64,000 bases of DNA from Roseovarius arcticus (lineage in GTDB: Bacteria; Pseudomonadota; Alphaproteobacteria; Rhodobacterales; Rhodobacteraceae). Below, piece after piece: positions 17,459 to 27,444 of this stretch. The position numbers and the translations under genes are program-made. Each line of letters opens with the position of its first letter. Positions within the stretch are counted from its first letter, which is position 1. The notes beneath the pieces were generated by a model. That model was not told the DNA's origin and searched no databases. It saw nothing but the letters and a program-made list of their open reading frames with translations. The stretch lies in contig NZ_SZZN01000001.1 of assembly GCF_006125015.1 (NCBI RefSeq), positions 1,240,001 through 1,304,000 on the forward strand, read 5' to 3'.

Positions 17459-17818
17459 TGCATCGCCATTTAATTGCCACATTTCGATCAAAATTCATTG
17501 GGCAAGACGGCGTGTGTGACTTAAACGGAACTAGCCCAACTGGGGGGCAAATGTTTGTGGTCACGGAGGCGGCCGCGCGAAACACACATCGTTGCGGATG
17601 TGGCAGTCGCGCACGCGCTACCTCTCTACGAGAACCGTGTAAAACACGACAATCGCAGGTCTGTCCTGCGCGGCGATAGTGCATCTGCACACGCCACTCT
17701 CCCTCAGAAGAGGTGCGCGGCCTGAGGGCCGCAATCTGGCCGCTGCCCTAATCGGCGGCGTTGTGTAATGACCGCTCTTTGCGGTGTGCCGGCAACGGTG
17801 GTGTATGAGGATAAAGTT

Positions 17819-20332
17819 ATGGCTATCGATAGAACGGACACCGGCACTGGCGTCGTAGACGGAACCACCGGGAACGACATAATCGACAATACATACACTG
17901 CCGACGCAGATTGCGATGTCGTTGATGGCGGCGATGCTCACCTTGCAGGCGAGAACGGTGACGATGACATCATCAATGCAGGCGATGGCAATGATGTGGT
18001 CGCTGCGGGCGCAGGCAACGACGAAGTGTTCGGCGGTGCGGGCGACGACAGCCTGGATGGCGGCGCGGGCAATGACCTCTTGGTCGGCGATCGCGACATC
18101 ACCGACAATATCGCGAGCCGCGAAGCCTTTAAGTGGAGCGATGCGCCCGATCCCAACGGCGGCGGCCGTTCGGGCATCGACAACGGCGACGCGCTGACCT
18201 CGTTCCAGCAGGATACAGGCAACGTTAACGTGTCTTTCACCAGCACGTCGGGCGGCCCGACCGTCTATAACCCTAGCTCAAATCTCGTCTCGGGTATCAA
18301 TACCGGCGGCGCAGGCACGGCCAATGCATGCAGCTCGCTGGACAGCCTGCTAAGCGAGGGTGCCAGCACTACATTCGGCCTAGACTTCTCGAACCCGGTC
18401 GAAAATGTATCGTTTCGCATCAATGACATCGACGGTGACGGCGTGGTGCAGGTGCGGGCGTTTGATGAAAGCGGCAACAGCATCCTTGTCAATCTGACCG
18501 GCGGATCGCGCGTAACCTTGCTGGATAATGACAGCGTGGCCGGCGCCGAAACGGCTGACGCCAATGGCAGCTATGGCTCTGACGACGACGCTAAATATTC
18601 GATCCTGATTGATATTCCCGGTCCCGTCGCGCGGGTTGAAGTTGTGCACAGCCAGGATGGCCCGCGGACCTCGGGCATCAAGGTGACGGACGTCTATTAC
18701 GACAGCTACCCCGAAGTAGCCGAGGGTGACGATACCCTCAACGGCGGCGACGGCGACGATACTCTGTTGGGTGAGGGCGGCGCTGACGTTCTGAGCGGCG
18801 GTGCAGGTGCGGACGTGATTTCGGGCGGCGACGGCGCGGACAGCATCATCGGTGGCACTGCTGGCGATGTGGTCGATGGCGGCGCTGGCGGCGACGACAA
18901 CGACACGCTCGACCTGTCGGGTAGTGGCCCGCTGCGCGTGGTCGGCCTGACGGACGATGCCGATGGGAATTCGGTTAGCGGCACGGTCGAATACCTCGAC
19001 GCTCAAGGCGCCGTGACTGGCACCAGCACGTTTACCGAGATCGAAAACCTGATCCTGCCCGATGCGCCCGCGCCCGACGGCATAGTTGCCGGCACCGATG
19101 GCGACGACCTGATTGATCTGGGTTATACTGGCGACCCCGACGGCGACCGTATCGATGCGAATGACGCGATCCTTGGAAATGTCGGCTCAAACGACGATAT
19201 CGTCGAGGCTGGCGCCGGCAACGACACTGTGTTCGGCCTGGACGGCGACGACGTGCTACGCGGCAATGAGGGCGATGATAACCTGAATGGCGGCAGAGGC
19301 AACGACACGATCGAGGGCGGCATTGGCGATGATTTCATTCGTGGCCAGAATGGTAACGATAGTATCCTTGGCGGTGATGGCAACGACACGATTAGCGGCG
19401 ATCAAGGGAACGACTTTCTCGGCGGTGGCGATGGTAACGATCTGATCGAGGGCGGTGCCGACAACGACACCATCATAGGCGGTGCAGGCGCCGATACGAT
19501 GCGGGGCGATGCAGGCCGGGATACGTTCATCATCGGGACTGCCGCCGACGGCAACGGTGATATCGCCGATGGCGGATCGCGCGGTGACGATTTCGACACG
19601 CTGGATCTGACCGGCGTGGGCAGATTCGAAATTGTTGGCCAGACCGTAGACGCCGATGGCAATTCGACCAGCGGCACCGTAAACTTCCTCGATGGGGCAG
19701 GCGCCACCACAGGTTCACTGACTTTTAAAGAGATCGAAAGCATCATACCCTGCTTTACGCTAGGCACCGTGATTGCCACCCCCAAGGGTGAGCGTGCGGT
19801 CGAGAACCTGCAAGTCGGCGACCGTGTCATCACGCGCGACAACGGTCTGCAGGAAATCCGCTGGATTGGTCGGCGCGATCTGGCGGGGGCGGAACTGCTT
19901 CAGGCGCCGCAGCTAAAGCCTGTCCTGATCCGGGCCGGCGCCTTGGGCCGCGGACTGCCCGAGCGTGACCTGCTAGTCAGCCCCAATCACCGGGTGCTGA
20001 TGAACAACGAGAAAACAGCGCTCTATTTCGAGGATCGCGAAGTGCTGGCCTCGGCCAAGCACCTGACGGACCTTGAGGGTGTGGATGCGGTGGATACCGG
20101 CGCGATCAGCTATATCCACTTCATGTTTGACCAGCACGAGGTGGTGCTGTCCAACGGGTGCTGGACCGAAAGCTTCCAACCCGGCCAGCAGACATTGGAT
20201 AGCATGGGCACCGCGCAGCGCGATGAGATCTACAGCCTCTTTCCCGAACTGCGCGATCTTGAGGGTGTCGAAGCTTACCAATCCGCCCGCCGCTCGCTCA
20301 AGAAGCATGAGACGCGCCTGCTGACCAGGTAG
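17819..20332 (+). CDS. Large RTX (calcium-binding repeat) protein with C-terminal Hint domain
   Basis: An acidic, alanine/glycine/aspartate-rich protein of 837 residues. Nonapeptide GGxGxDxxx repeats occur in three blocks, roughly residues 40-90, 302-345 and 455-565. Between the first two is a beta-rich domain of about 200 residues. A C-terminal Hint domain starts at Cys645 (CFTLGTVIATPKG) with the SPNHRVLM block. There is no Sec signal peptide, which fits type I secretion. ATG 17819 is preceded by TGAGGA and is preferred to the ATG at 17768. Homologous Hint/RTX proteins are common in Roseobacters; whether this Hint domain self-cleaves is unknown. A segment around residue 11 recurs near 421, showing an internal duplication. 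Confidence 0.85.
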   Translation: MAIDRTDTGTGVVDGTTGNDIIDNTYTADADCDVVDGGDAHLAGENGDDDIINAGDGNDVVAAGAGNDEVFGGAGDDSLDGGAGNDLLVGDRDITDNIASREAFKWSDAPDPNGGGRSGIDNGDALTSFQQDTGNVNVSFTSTSGGPTVYNPSSNLVSGINTGGAGTANACSSLDSLLSEGASTTFGLDFSNPVENVSFRINDIDGDGVVQVRAFDESGNSILVNLTGGSRVTLLDNDSVAGAETADANGSYGSDDDAKYSILIDIPGPVARVEVVHSQDGPRTSGIKVTDVYYDSYPEVAEGDDTLNGGDGDDTLLGEGGADVLSGGAGADVISGGDGADSIIGGTAGDVVDGGAGGDDNDTLDLSGSGPLRVVGLTDDADGNSVSGTVEYLDAQGAVTGTSTFTEIENLILPDAPAPDGIVAGTDGDDLIDLGYTGDPDGDRIDANDAILGNVGSNDDIVEAGAGNDTVFGLDGDDVLRGNEGDDNLNGGRGNDTIEGGIGDDFIRGQNGNDSILGGDGNDTISGDQGNDFLGGGDGNDLIEGGADNDTIIGGAGADTMRGDAGRDTFIIGTAADGNGDIADGGSRGDDFDTLDLTGVGRFEIVGQTVDADGNSTSGTVNFLDGAGATTGSLTFKEIESIIPCFTLGTVIATPKGERAVENLQVGDRVITRDNGLQEIRWIGRRDLAGAELLQAPQLKPVLIRAGALGRGLPERDLLVSPNHRVLMNNEKTALYFEDREVLASAKHLTDLEGVDAVDTGAISYIHFMFDQHEVVLSNGCWTESFQPGQQTLDSMGTAQRDEIYSLFPELRDLEGVEAYQSARRSLKKHETRLLTR

Positions 20333-20373
20333 GCCAAGCCCGCCAGACAGGGTGCTGAGGCTTTATCGACGGC

Positions 20374-20418
20374 AAAACGGAAACAATCTCGGCCTAGCGC
20401 CGGGATTGCTTCGTTTTT
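20374..20418 (+). terminator. Bidirectional Rho-independent terminator
   Basis: A long imperfect hairpin has a left arm starting AAAACGG and a right arm ending CTTCGTTTTT, around a CTAG-containing loop. It sits between the convergent RTX/Hint gene and the MocA-like gene, with A-run and T-run at its two ends, so it can stop transcription from both sides. Confidence 0.75.
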
Positions 20419-20451
20419 GGAGGATGCAAATCAGATGCGTCTTGCAGGCGG

Positions 20452-21039
20452 TCAGTCCCGCGCCGCACGCCACAGCGCCCAATCCTTGGGTGTGTCGAGG
20501 TCAGTAATAGCGCGGTTGCCAAGCAAGGGGACAGGCGTGAACCCTTCCTTGCGCAGCAGCACTTGCGCGCCGGTATCGCCCGTAAGGGTGCCAAGAGCAG
20601 CAAATAATGAACGTGGAAATATTGTGGGATGGCCGGGTGTTCCGTCCTGGGCCGTAGCGCGTAGGATCTGATCCGGCGCGGCGACCTGTGCGGCAATCAT
20701 CGTGTGCAAATCTGCCGTCTCAATATCAGGCAGATCGGGCAGCAGAACCAGCAGCGCGGTCACATCGCCGGGTAGCGCCGCTACACCCGCGCGGATTGAT
20801 GCAGACAACCCCTGATCGGGGTCTGCGACATGAACCTGAGCCACATCTAAACTATCGAGCGCTGCGATCCGCGCCGGACGATCATGCCGGGTGGTGACGT
20901 AGACGGGCGCGCCGGTGGCAAGCGCGCGAAGGGCCTGCCGCACTAATAGCGGCTTGCCGTCCACGATTTCCAACAGCTTATCGCGCCCGTCCATTCGGGA
21001 CGATGCCCCTGCGGCAGGCAGCAAGATCGCGCAAGTCAC
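20452..21039 (-). CDS. MocA-like nucleotidyltransferase
   Basis: A 195-residue protein of the NTP-transferase family that includes molybdenum cofactor cytidylyltransferase MocA. The N-terminal nucleotide-binding signature is LLPAAGASSRMDGRDKLLE, and the acidic motif is LLPDLPDIETAD. It begins one base after the rsmA stop, at the end of the lptFGD-surA-pdxA-rsmA cluster. The substrate (CTP plus molybdopterin, or another acceptor) is inferred from the family. No molybdoenzyme genes lie nearby. Confidence 0.78.
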   Translation of the reverse strand: MTCAILLPAAGASSRMDGRDKLLEIVDGKPLLVRQALRALATGAPVYVTTRHDRPARIAALDSLDVAQVHVADPDQGLSASIRAGVAALPGDVTALLVLLPDLPDIETADLHTMIAAQVAAPDQILRATAQDGTPGHPTIFPRSLFAALGTLTGDTGAQVLLRKEGFTPVPLLGNRAITDLDTPKDWALWRAARD

Positions 21040-21876
21040 TCAGCTCTCCAGAGTGCGGGCCAGCGCGCAAAACTGCTCTAGCCCGATAGTCTCTGCGCGG
21101 TCCGTCGGCTTGATACCCGATGCGACCAGCCGATCCTCGATATCAGGTGCCAGCCCCTTGAGCGCAGAGCGCAACATCTTGCGACGTTGGTTGAATGCCA
21201 TGGCGACTGTCCGCTCCAGCAGCTTGGCCTCTGCGGGATAGCGCGGCTGGGCCAGAGCCGTCAGATGCACAACAGCGCTAGACACTTTGGGCGGGGGCGA
21301 GAACGCGCCCGGTGGCAGGTGCATGACAACACGCGGCTCGGCCCGCCACTGCGCCAAAAGGGCAAGGCGACCATACGCCTTGGAGCCGGGCACGGCGACG
21401 ATCCGTTCGGCCACTTCGCGCTGAAACATCAGGCTTAGGGACTGCCAGTAGGGCGGCCAAGTGTCGGGAGTTAGCCAGCGCACCAGCAACTCTGTCCCGA
21501 TATTGTAGGGCAGGTTCGCAGCCACCCGGATGGGCGGGGTCAGGTGCTGGAGCGGATCAACTTTCAGTGCGTCACCCTCAATCACGGTTAGGCGGCCGGG
21601 ATATGCCTCGGCAATCTCGGCCAGTGCGGGCAGGCAGCGGGGGTCCTTTTCAATTGCCAGCACATGACGCGCGCCCTCGGCCAGCAGGCCGCGCGTCAGG
21701 CCGCCGGGGCCAGGGCCGATCTCAATCACGTCGCAATTTTCCAGATCACCCGCGAGGCGCGCAATCTTGGCCGTCAGGTTCAGATCTAGCAGGAAGTTTT
21801 GGCCCAGCGACTTACGCGCGCTTAACTCATGCGCCTCAATGACGGCGCGTAGAGGGGGCAGCGCATCGATGCTCAT
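21040..21876 (-). CDS. rsmA: 16S rRNA (adenine1518/1519-N6,N6)-dimethyltransferase
   Basis: A 278-residue KsgA/RsmA enzyme that dimethylates two adenines in the 3'-terminal helix of 16S rRNA during 30S maturation. Motifs are [10 protein letters not shown] at the N-terminus, the SAM-binding [14 protein letters not shown], and the catalytic NLPYNIGT. Its ATG region overlaps the end of pdxA by 4 bp. The surA-pdxA-rsmA order is widely conserved in proteobacteria, which adds confidence. Confidence 0.95.
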   Translation of the reverse strand: MSIDALPPLRAVIEAHELSARKSLGQNFLLDLNLTAKIARLAGDLENCDVIEIGPGPGGLTRGLLAEGARHVLAIEKDPRCLPALAEIAEAYPGRLTVIEGDALKVDPLQHLTPPIRVAANLPYNIGTELLVRWLTPDTWPPYWQSLSLMFQREVAERIVAVPGSKAYGRLALLAQWRAEPRVVMHLPPGAFSPPPKVSSAVVHLTALAQPRYPAEAKLLERTVAMAFNQRRKMLRSALKGLAPDIEDRLVASGIKPTDRAETIGLEQFCALARTLES

Positions 21877-22862
21877 ACGCGGGCTGCGCCCATGCGCGCG
21901 GCCATTTTCAGCGCTTCGATCAGCGACGTGGGATTGGCAATACCGCGCCCGGCAATATCCAGCGCGGTGCCGTGATCGGGCGACGTACGCACGATAGGCA
22001 GGCCCAGCGTCACATTAACGCCCCGGTCAAAATCCAGCGTCTTGATTGGGATAAGAGCCTGATCGTGATACATACAGATCGCCGCGTCATAGTGTGCGCG
22101 TGCGGCGGCGTGAAACATCGTATCAGCGGACATCGGCCCAATCAGATCCATCCCGCCGGTCTGCAGTTCGGCAATGACCGGCGCAATCAGGTCCAGTTCC
22201 TCGCGGCCCATCTTGCCGCCTTCGCCAGCATGTGGGTTTAGCCCGGCGACGGCGATGCGAGGCGCGAGAATGCCAAAATCGCGGATCAGTCCGGCGTGCG
22301 TGATGCGGATCGTATCCAGCAGTAACTCGCGCGTCAGCGCGGCGGGCACTTCGGACAGCGGAATATGGATCGTGGTCGGCACAACGCGCAACTGCTCACT
22401 GGCCAACATCATCACAACGCGGGGCGTGCCAGTCAGCGCAGCCAGATATTCGGTATGGCCGGGATGGGCAAAGCCCGCACCGTCCGACAGCGCCTTTTTG
22501 TGGATAGGCGCGGTGCAGAGCGCCGACGCCTCACCGCTGCGGACCAGATCGACACCGCGCGCGATTGCGTCGATGACGCCCTGCGCATGGGCAGGATTTG
22601 GGATGCCGGGGGTCAGCGCGCCTTGCATGGGGAGGGGCAGCACAGGCAACCCAGTCGCGCCCGCCACTTGGCCCGGCCTGTCGATCAGGGTGACAGGGCA
22701 GCCCGCAGGCAGGTGCGATGGATCGCCGATCCAGAAAAAGGGCAGGGACGGTCCCAGCGCCTCCCACGCCTTTTGCGCCAGTTCAGGGCCGACGCCCGAC
22801 GGCTCGCCGCAGCTGAGGGCGATAGGCTGAGAGTTGGATTTGGCCGGGGCTATGGCAGCCAT
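21873..22862 (-). CDS. pdxA: 4-hydroxythreonine-4-phosphate dehydrogenase
   Basis: A 329-residue NAD-dependent, metal-binding oxidoreductase of DXP-dependent pyridoxal phosphate synthesis. Recognisable segments are [17 protein letters not shown] at the N-terminus, the metal-site histidine of [23 protein letters not shown], and [11 protein letters not shown] near the C-terminus. ATG 22862 overlaps the surA stop by one base (TAATG). The frame stays open upstream to 23045 inside surA, which I reject. Confidence 0.95.
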   Translation of the reverse strand: MAAIAPAKSNSQPIALSCGEPSGVGPELAQKAWEALGPSLPFFWIGDPSHLPAGCPVTLIDRPGQVAGATGLPVLPLPMQGALTPGIPNPAHAQGVIDAIARGVDLVRSGEASALCTAPIHKKALSDGAGFAHPGHTEYLAALTGTPRVVMMLASEQLRVVPTTIHIPLSEVPAALTRELLLDTIRITHAGLIRDFGILAPRIAVAGLNPHAGEGGKMGREELDLIAPVIAELQTGGMDLIGPMSADTMFHAAARAHYDAAICMYHDQALIPIKTLDFDRGVNVTLGLPIVRTSPDHGTALDIAGRGIANPTSLIEALKMAARMGAARV

Positions 22863-24160
22863 TAGTACTCGATAATCCGCGCCTCGGCCTTCAACCGCTC
22901 CAGATAGCCATCTGCGAACGATTCCAGTCGGCGCGCGGCGATTTGCTGCGACAACTGCTCGGTCTGGTCGGGCGCGGCGGCTTGGCCATCCTCGCCAACT
23001 TCGCCCGCGGGCGCGGCTACTTCTGGGGTGTTGTTGCGCCCGCACATCATCAGCAGGACCAATGTCTGGCCATTCGCGCGCGTCACATCATACGATACCT
23101 CGCCGGGATCAAGCCGCGACAGCGAAATGGCAATGTCGTTTGGTATCTCGCCCGGTGCCTTTGTGCCGCGCTCCAGCACGTTGGCGGGCTGGCCCTTTGC
23201 GATCCCGTATAGGTCGTCGCAGGTGTCGGTCTGGGCCGCGACTTGCGCAGCCCGGCTTAGGGCCGCCGGGGTCCGGCCGCCGGGGATGTAATAGGCGGCG
23301 TATTCAATCGCGCTATAGGCGCGCTCGGGCGTGTCCGTTTCCTCGATATCGCGCAATTGGAACAGCGCAACGGCACCGTCCAGTGGCAAGGGATCGGTTA
23401 CTTCGCCGGGCGCAAGGCCAAGCACCAGAGGCCGCAGAACTGGTGGCAGATTGGTGACCGCCTGCCATGGCAGCAGCCCGCCCGCATCACGGGTCTGCGT
23501 CGCCGACACTTGCCGGGCCTGCGCGCTGAACGCAGCGGTCGAGGTCAGGTCAGCAATTTGGCGCGCGCGCGCCATGACCTGCTCTTCGCCTGCGCCCTCG
23601 AAGGGGATGATGATCTCTGATAGCAGGACGCGGATGCCCGTGCCGTCTGTGTTGGCCGCGCGGGCGCGTTGCAGATCGGCCTCGCTGACGGACACGCGGG
23701 CGCCAAAGCGCGCCTGCGTCACTTCGCGCCAGATCAGGCCCGAGCGGACGAAGGCTTCGAACGTTTCCTTGGACACGCCGCCGCGTTCTAACAGAGTGAT
23801 CATCTGATCGGCCTCAAGGCCACCCTGGGCTGCGAAATTCTTCATGCCGGCGAGGATCTGTTCGTCGCTGATGACAACCCCTTGCGCGTCGCCTGCGGTG
23901 GCCTTCAGCCGGTCCTCGATCAGTTGCTCGCGGGCAAGGCGCGTGGGATCGGCCGGTGCGCGCAGCAGTTTCAGCAGCTTGGCACGCTGGTCCAGCTCGT
24001 AGCGGGTAATGGCGGCGCCATCGACCTTGATCACCGGATCAAACAACCCTTGGGCCATTGCGGCATTTGGCGCGGCCAGTGGAGCGGCAGTGAGCGACAC
24101 TGCCAAGCCAAGCAAGGTGGCGCGCATTGCGTTAGTTGCAGTCGTGGTCATAGAGGTCAT
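22862..24160 (-). CDS. surA: SurA-type periplasmic peptidyl-prolyl isomerase/chaperone
   Basis: A periplasmic chaperone of about 432 residues for outer-membrane proteins, including LptD. There is a signal peptide (around MRATLLGLAVSLTAAPLAA), a SurA N-terminal domain (FDPVIKVDGAAITRYELDQRA, one motif of the family) and a parvulin-like domain around residues 175-285. ATG 24160 makes a 4-bp overlap with lptD (ATGA); an ATG at 24169 is a possible alternative. Position directly after lptD fits the functional partnership. Confidence 0.88.
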   Translation of the reverse strand: MTSMTTTATNAMRATLLGLAVSLTAAPLAAPNAAMAQGLFDPVIKVDGAAITRYELDQRAKLLKLLRAPADPTRLAREQLIEDRLKATAGDAQGVVISDEQILAGMKNFAAQGGLEADQMITLLERGGVSKETFEAFVRSGLIWREVTQARFGARVSVSEADLQRARAANTDGTGIRVLLSEIIIPFEGAGEEQVMARARQIADLTSTAAFSAQARQVSATQTRDAGGLLPWQAVTNLPPVLRPLVLGLAPGEVTDPLPLDGAVALFQLRDIEETDTPERAYSAIEYAAYYIPGGRTPAALSRAAQVAAQTDTCDDLYGIAKGQPANVLERGTKAPGEIPNDIAISLSRLDPGEVSYDVTRANGQTLVLLMMCGRNNTPEVAAPAGEVGEDGQAAAPDQTEQLSQQIAARRLESFADGYLERLKAEARIIEY

Positions 24161-26346
24161 CTTTTGCATTCCCGAACATAGCTTTTGTCCTCGGCGCGGG
24201 CGCTGAAGCCGCGCAGGCCGACGGTCAAAGAGATGTCCGTCGACGGCTCGAGGATAGTGGAAGAGGTGAAGCGGCGCGAGGCCGAAAGCGAGACATCAAC
24301 GCATTCATTGGTATAAGTCACGCCGACGCCTGCCGTAATGTTGCTGTCGTTGGCCACGTCATAACGCCATTCGGCGCTGCCCGTCCAGTGCCGCGACACA
24401 CGGTAGGATCCGTCGAATGCCCATTCCGATATGGTCCCAAGGCGATCTTGCTGCGGGTCAGACCGCAGCCAGATATAGGTCGCGCCCAGATTCAGCGCCG
24501 AGTTACTCCAACTGGCGCGCGCTTCGGCGCTGGTGGCGTCGGCAAAGCCGTTCAGCAGACTACGCGCTGTAAGGGTCAGACCGCTTTGCGTAGCAATTTG
24601 GCCCGCGACCAGCAGATCCGACGTGGTGCCTTGCAAACCTGACGATATCGAAAACGTCTGTTCGCCCGTCGCCTCGCGCTGGGTGCGGTCGCGAACAACC
24701 TGGCCCATGCTCAGCGTGCTGCGCAGTCCGCCGGGCGCGAACCTTGTCCAGCTTAGGCCATAGACGGCGCTTGCCCCCCGCTCGCGGCGGTCGGCCGACA
24801 TGAAGCGCGACAGCGACAGCAGATTGCCCTCGTCGAATTCGGTGCGCGTGCTTTCGTCATTGGCGATGTTGAGCGTCTCGCCGCCCGCCCACGCCAGTTG
24901 CATCACCGGCTCAACGACGTGAACGGTTCCGCTCGCTGCTGTCTTGGACAGGGGATAGCGCAGGGTCACACCAATGGCGGGGGTCGCCTGCGTTATTGAG
25001 CTGAGCGATGTGGTGCCAGCGCCGTAGACCTCGATATGATCGACTGCGACACCTGCCTGCACACCTGCGCGCAGGCCGCCCAGCAGTGTCCAGTTGCGCA
25101 ACCATTCGGCGGTGGTGGTCAGGCGCGCGACATCGCGCCCATCGGCAAATAGATCATAGTCCGTCCCGTCCGTGCGCAGCGAGGAGGAGCGGTAATGCCC
25201 ATGCACTTGCGCCGAAAACCGAAGCTCGCCGCCGATGCGAGCCGGAAAGTATCGCTTCTCATAGTCTAAATCGCCAACACCGCTGGGCAATGTGCTGTTG
25301 CTTTGATCGACGCCTAACGTGTGATAATAGGTCAGCGCGGCACGGCGCCATTCGTCGCGGCGCACCCGCTCGACCGAGACGCCGCTATCAAGGCGATCCT
25401 TGCCGGAATAATCGTAATCGACGAGATAGGCATCGTCCTTGACCGTCTCGATGTTAAAGCGCAGCGTATAGTCGCGCGGCAGCTTAAACGTGCCGCTTCC
25501 GAACAGATAGGCGCGCCGGTCGCGCCGATTCAGATCATCGTCACTAAACGCGCCGTTAAATTCGATATCGCCTTTTGCAAAGGCTTGGCGATATCTGAAT
25601 TCCAGCGTGCGCGTCTGGGTCGCGTAGTAGGGCGTCAGCGTCAGATCCTTGTCGTCGCCGATGCGGATAAAATACGGCACCTTGATGCCAAATCCCAGCA
25701 ACGAGGTATTATAGAGCGTGGGCGCCAAGAAGCCGGTCGCGCGCGTCACTGTCGGGTCGGGCAGCCGCAGACGTGGGAAGTACGCGATCGGCACGTTCTT
25801 GATGCGGAACTGCGCCCCATCAAGGTAGAGTTGCCGGGTTTCCGAATCGTGAATGACGCGCCGCGCGCGGATCTGCCATAGTGGCGTCGTTCCATCGGCG
25901 CAGACGCGGCAGGACGTAACGGCAGCCTTGTAGAGTTGCGAGTACCGGCCATCGACGCGGTTCACCTGATTTGCGGCCAGCTGCAATTGGTCGTCCATAA
26001 CCACCCGCGCGCCAGTCAGGATGCCGTTGCGCAGATCGCTATCAAGCGCGGCAGAGTCGGCCAGAACGGTCGTGTATTGACCGTCGAACAAGGTCAGCGG
26101 CCCAATAATTTCCAGCCGCCCGGTATCGCGATCATAGGCAATGCGCCGCGCCTTCAGGCGCTGGCCATCATAGACCGCCTCGACATTGCCGTCCGCGACC
26201 AGCGTTGTGCCGCCATCAATGAACACGTCGTCGGCGATCAGCAGCGCCGGGGCAGGGGCCGCAGGCGTGGCCCCGCGATCCTGCGCCAGCGCAAGAGCGG
26301 GCAAGATGGCCAACAGCAGGATAAGGAGGCGTAAAACGGGCGTCAT
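24157..26346 (-). CDS. lptD: LPS assembly outer-membrane protein LptD
   Basis: A 729-residue outer-membrane beta-barrel that inserts lipopolysaccharide into the outer leaflet with LptE. A signal peptide (MTPVLRLLILLLAILPALA) is followed by an OstA/LptA-like periplasmic domain (residues 35-150) and a long barrel. Cysteines are at SCRVC, NECVD and the C-terminal RECKR, fitting the LptD disulfide pattern. ATG 26346 overlaps the lptG stop by 4 bp; the longer frame to 26409 is inside lptG. Confidence 0.93.
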   Translation of the reverse strand: MTPVLRLLILLLAILPALALAQDRGATPAAPAPALLIADDVFIDGGTTLVADGNVEAVYDGQRLKARRIAYDRDTGRLEIIGPLTLFDGQYTTVLADSAALDSDLRNGILTGARVVMDDQLQLAANQVNRVDGRYSQLYKAAVTSCRVCADGTTPLWQIRARRVIHDSETRQLYLDGAQFRIKNVPIAYFPRLRLPDPTVTRATGFLAPTLYNTSLLGFGIKVPYFIRIGDDKDLTLTPYYATQTRTLEFRYRQAFAKGDIEFNGAFSDDDLNRRDRRAYLFGSGTFKLPRDYTLRFNIETVKDDAYLVDYDYSGKDRLDSGVSVERVRRDEWRRAALTYYHTLGVDQSNSTLPSGVGDLDYEKRYFPARIGGELRFSAQVHGHYRSSSLRTDGTDYDLFADGRDVARLTTTAEWLRNWTLLGGLRAGVQAGVAVDHIEVYGAGTTSLSSITQATPAIGVTLRYPLSKTAASGTVHVVEPVMQLAWAGGETLNIANDESTRTEFDEGNLLSLSRFMSADRRERGASAVYGLSWTRFAPGGLRSTLSMGQVVRDRTQREATGEQTFSISSGLQGTTSDLLVAGQIATQSGLTLTARSLLNGFADATSAEARASWSNSALNLGATYIWLRSDPQQDRLGTISEWAFDGSYRVSRHWTGSAEWRYDVANDSNITAGVGVTYTNECVDVSLSASRRFTSSTILEPSTDISLTVGLRGFSARAEDKSYVRECKR

Positions 26347-27434
26347 CCGTCCTCCATATGCAGAACGATGCCGAGGGCAAGCATCAAAGACGCGGCAGGC
26401 GGCGCCCAAGCTGCGAGAATGACGGGGATTTGACCGTTTTCACCCAAGACCTGCGCAAAGTTGCGGATGTAATGCAGCGAGAATCCCAGCATGATCGCCA
26501 CAAGCACCGACGCGCCGGTATTGGTGGTGCGCACATGCCGCATGGTGAAGGCCGCGGCGACCAACACCAACGCCATCAGGAAAATCGGGCGCGCCAGTTC
26601 CATCTGGTACCACACGGCATAGCGGCGGGCGGAAAATCCAGCCTCCTCCAGATTGGCGATGAAGTCGGGTAAATCCCAGATCGGGATGTATTCCGGCTTG
26701 CCAAAGCTGTCGACGATGCCCTCGCGCGTTAGCGCAGACGGCACAGTCATGCTGGCCAGGCGCTCGGCCCCTGCCTCGGAATTGGCGCCCATCGACAACT
26801 GCCAAAGCTTGACGTCCTCCAGCACCCACTCGCCTACGCCCAGCGATGCGCGCCGGGCCGAAATGCGGCGGATCGGTTCGCCGTCTGGCGAGAAGGAAAG
26901 GAACGTAGCATCAAATAACTCGGACACGTCCGCGCTGGCGGCGTCGGCGTGAATAACGGTCTGGCCCGACGCGCTGCCTTGGCGCAGCCACAGTCCTTCG
27001 GATGCAAGCGCAAGGACGTTGGTGCCGTCGCCCCTATAGCTGGCAACGAGGTCGTGATAGCGCTTGGACGATGCGGCGACTAACGGATTAAACACCGTGA
27101 TCGACACCAACCCGACCAGTGCCGCCATCAACATGGGCGCGCTTATACCGCGCAGGCCTGACAGGCCGGACGCACGCACAACCACCATTTCGGACGACCG
27201 CGCTAGACGCACGAACAGTGCAACAGATGCGAGGATCATCACCAGCGGCAGGATCTCGTAATTGGCATGCGGAAGGTTCAGCAGCACGATTTCGGCTACG
27301 TCCCAGACGGGCAGTTCAGGAAAATCCTGCAACTCGTCGACCATGTCGATCAGGCCCAGTATCACAACGAAAACGGCGGTGATGCCCAGATAGGTCCACA
27401 GAAACTTGCGTGCAAAGTAAAGATGCAGGGTCAT
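26343..27434 (-). CDS. lptG: LPS export ABC transporter permease LptG
   Basis: A 363-residue YjgP/YjgQ-family permease. Three helices lie at the N-terminus (residues 12-120), a periplasmic beta-jellyroll spans 130-265, and three helices are at the C-terminus. With LptF and the LptB ATPase (not in the window) it extracts LPS from the inner membrane. It follows lptF by 10 bp and overlaps lptD by 4 bp. Confidence 0.93.
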   Translation of the reverse strand: MTLHLYFARKFLWTYLGITAVFVVILGLIDMVDELQDFPELPVWDVAEIVLLNLPHANYEILPLVMILASVALFVRLARSSEMVVVRASGLSGLRGISAPMLMAALVGLVSITVFNPLVAASSKRYHDLVASYRGDGTNVLALASEGLWLRQGSASGQTVIHADAASADVSELFDATFLSFSPDGEPIRRISARRASLGVGEWVLEDVKLWQLSMGANSEAGAERLASMTVPSALTREGIVDSFGKPEYIPIWDLPDFIANLEEAGFSARRYAVWYQMELARPIFLMALVLVAAAFTMRHVRTTNTGASVLVAIMLGFSLHYIRNFAQVLGENGQIPVILAAWAPPAASLMLALGIVLHMEDG

Positions 27435-27444
27435 GGATGCATCC

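Larger units (their letters stand above)
16860..17818. other. Gene-free 0.96 kb AT-richer intergenic region
   Basis: Between the divergent preT and RTX/Hint genes I find no convincing gene. Short frames here lack ribosome-binding sites and protein-like composition. The middle (about 16900-17480) is clearly more AT-rich than its surroundings. It holds the weak RutR-like site and the inverted repeat at 17412-17458. It probably contains the promoters of both flanking genes. Confidence 0.6.

Noticed and set aside
18724..19515. CRISPR-like or tandem DNA repeats in the RTX gene
   Set aside because: The periodicity comes from coding of GGxGxDxxx nonapeptides with varied codons; no identical repeats with unique spacers.
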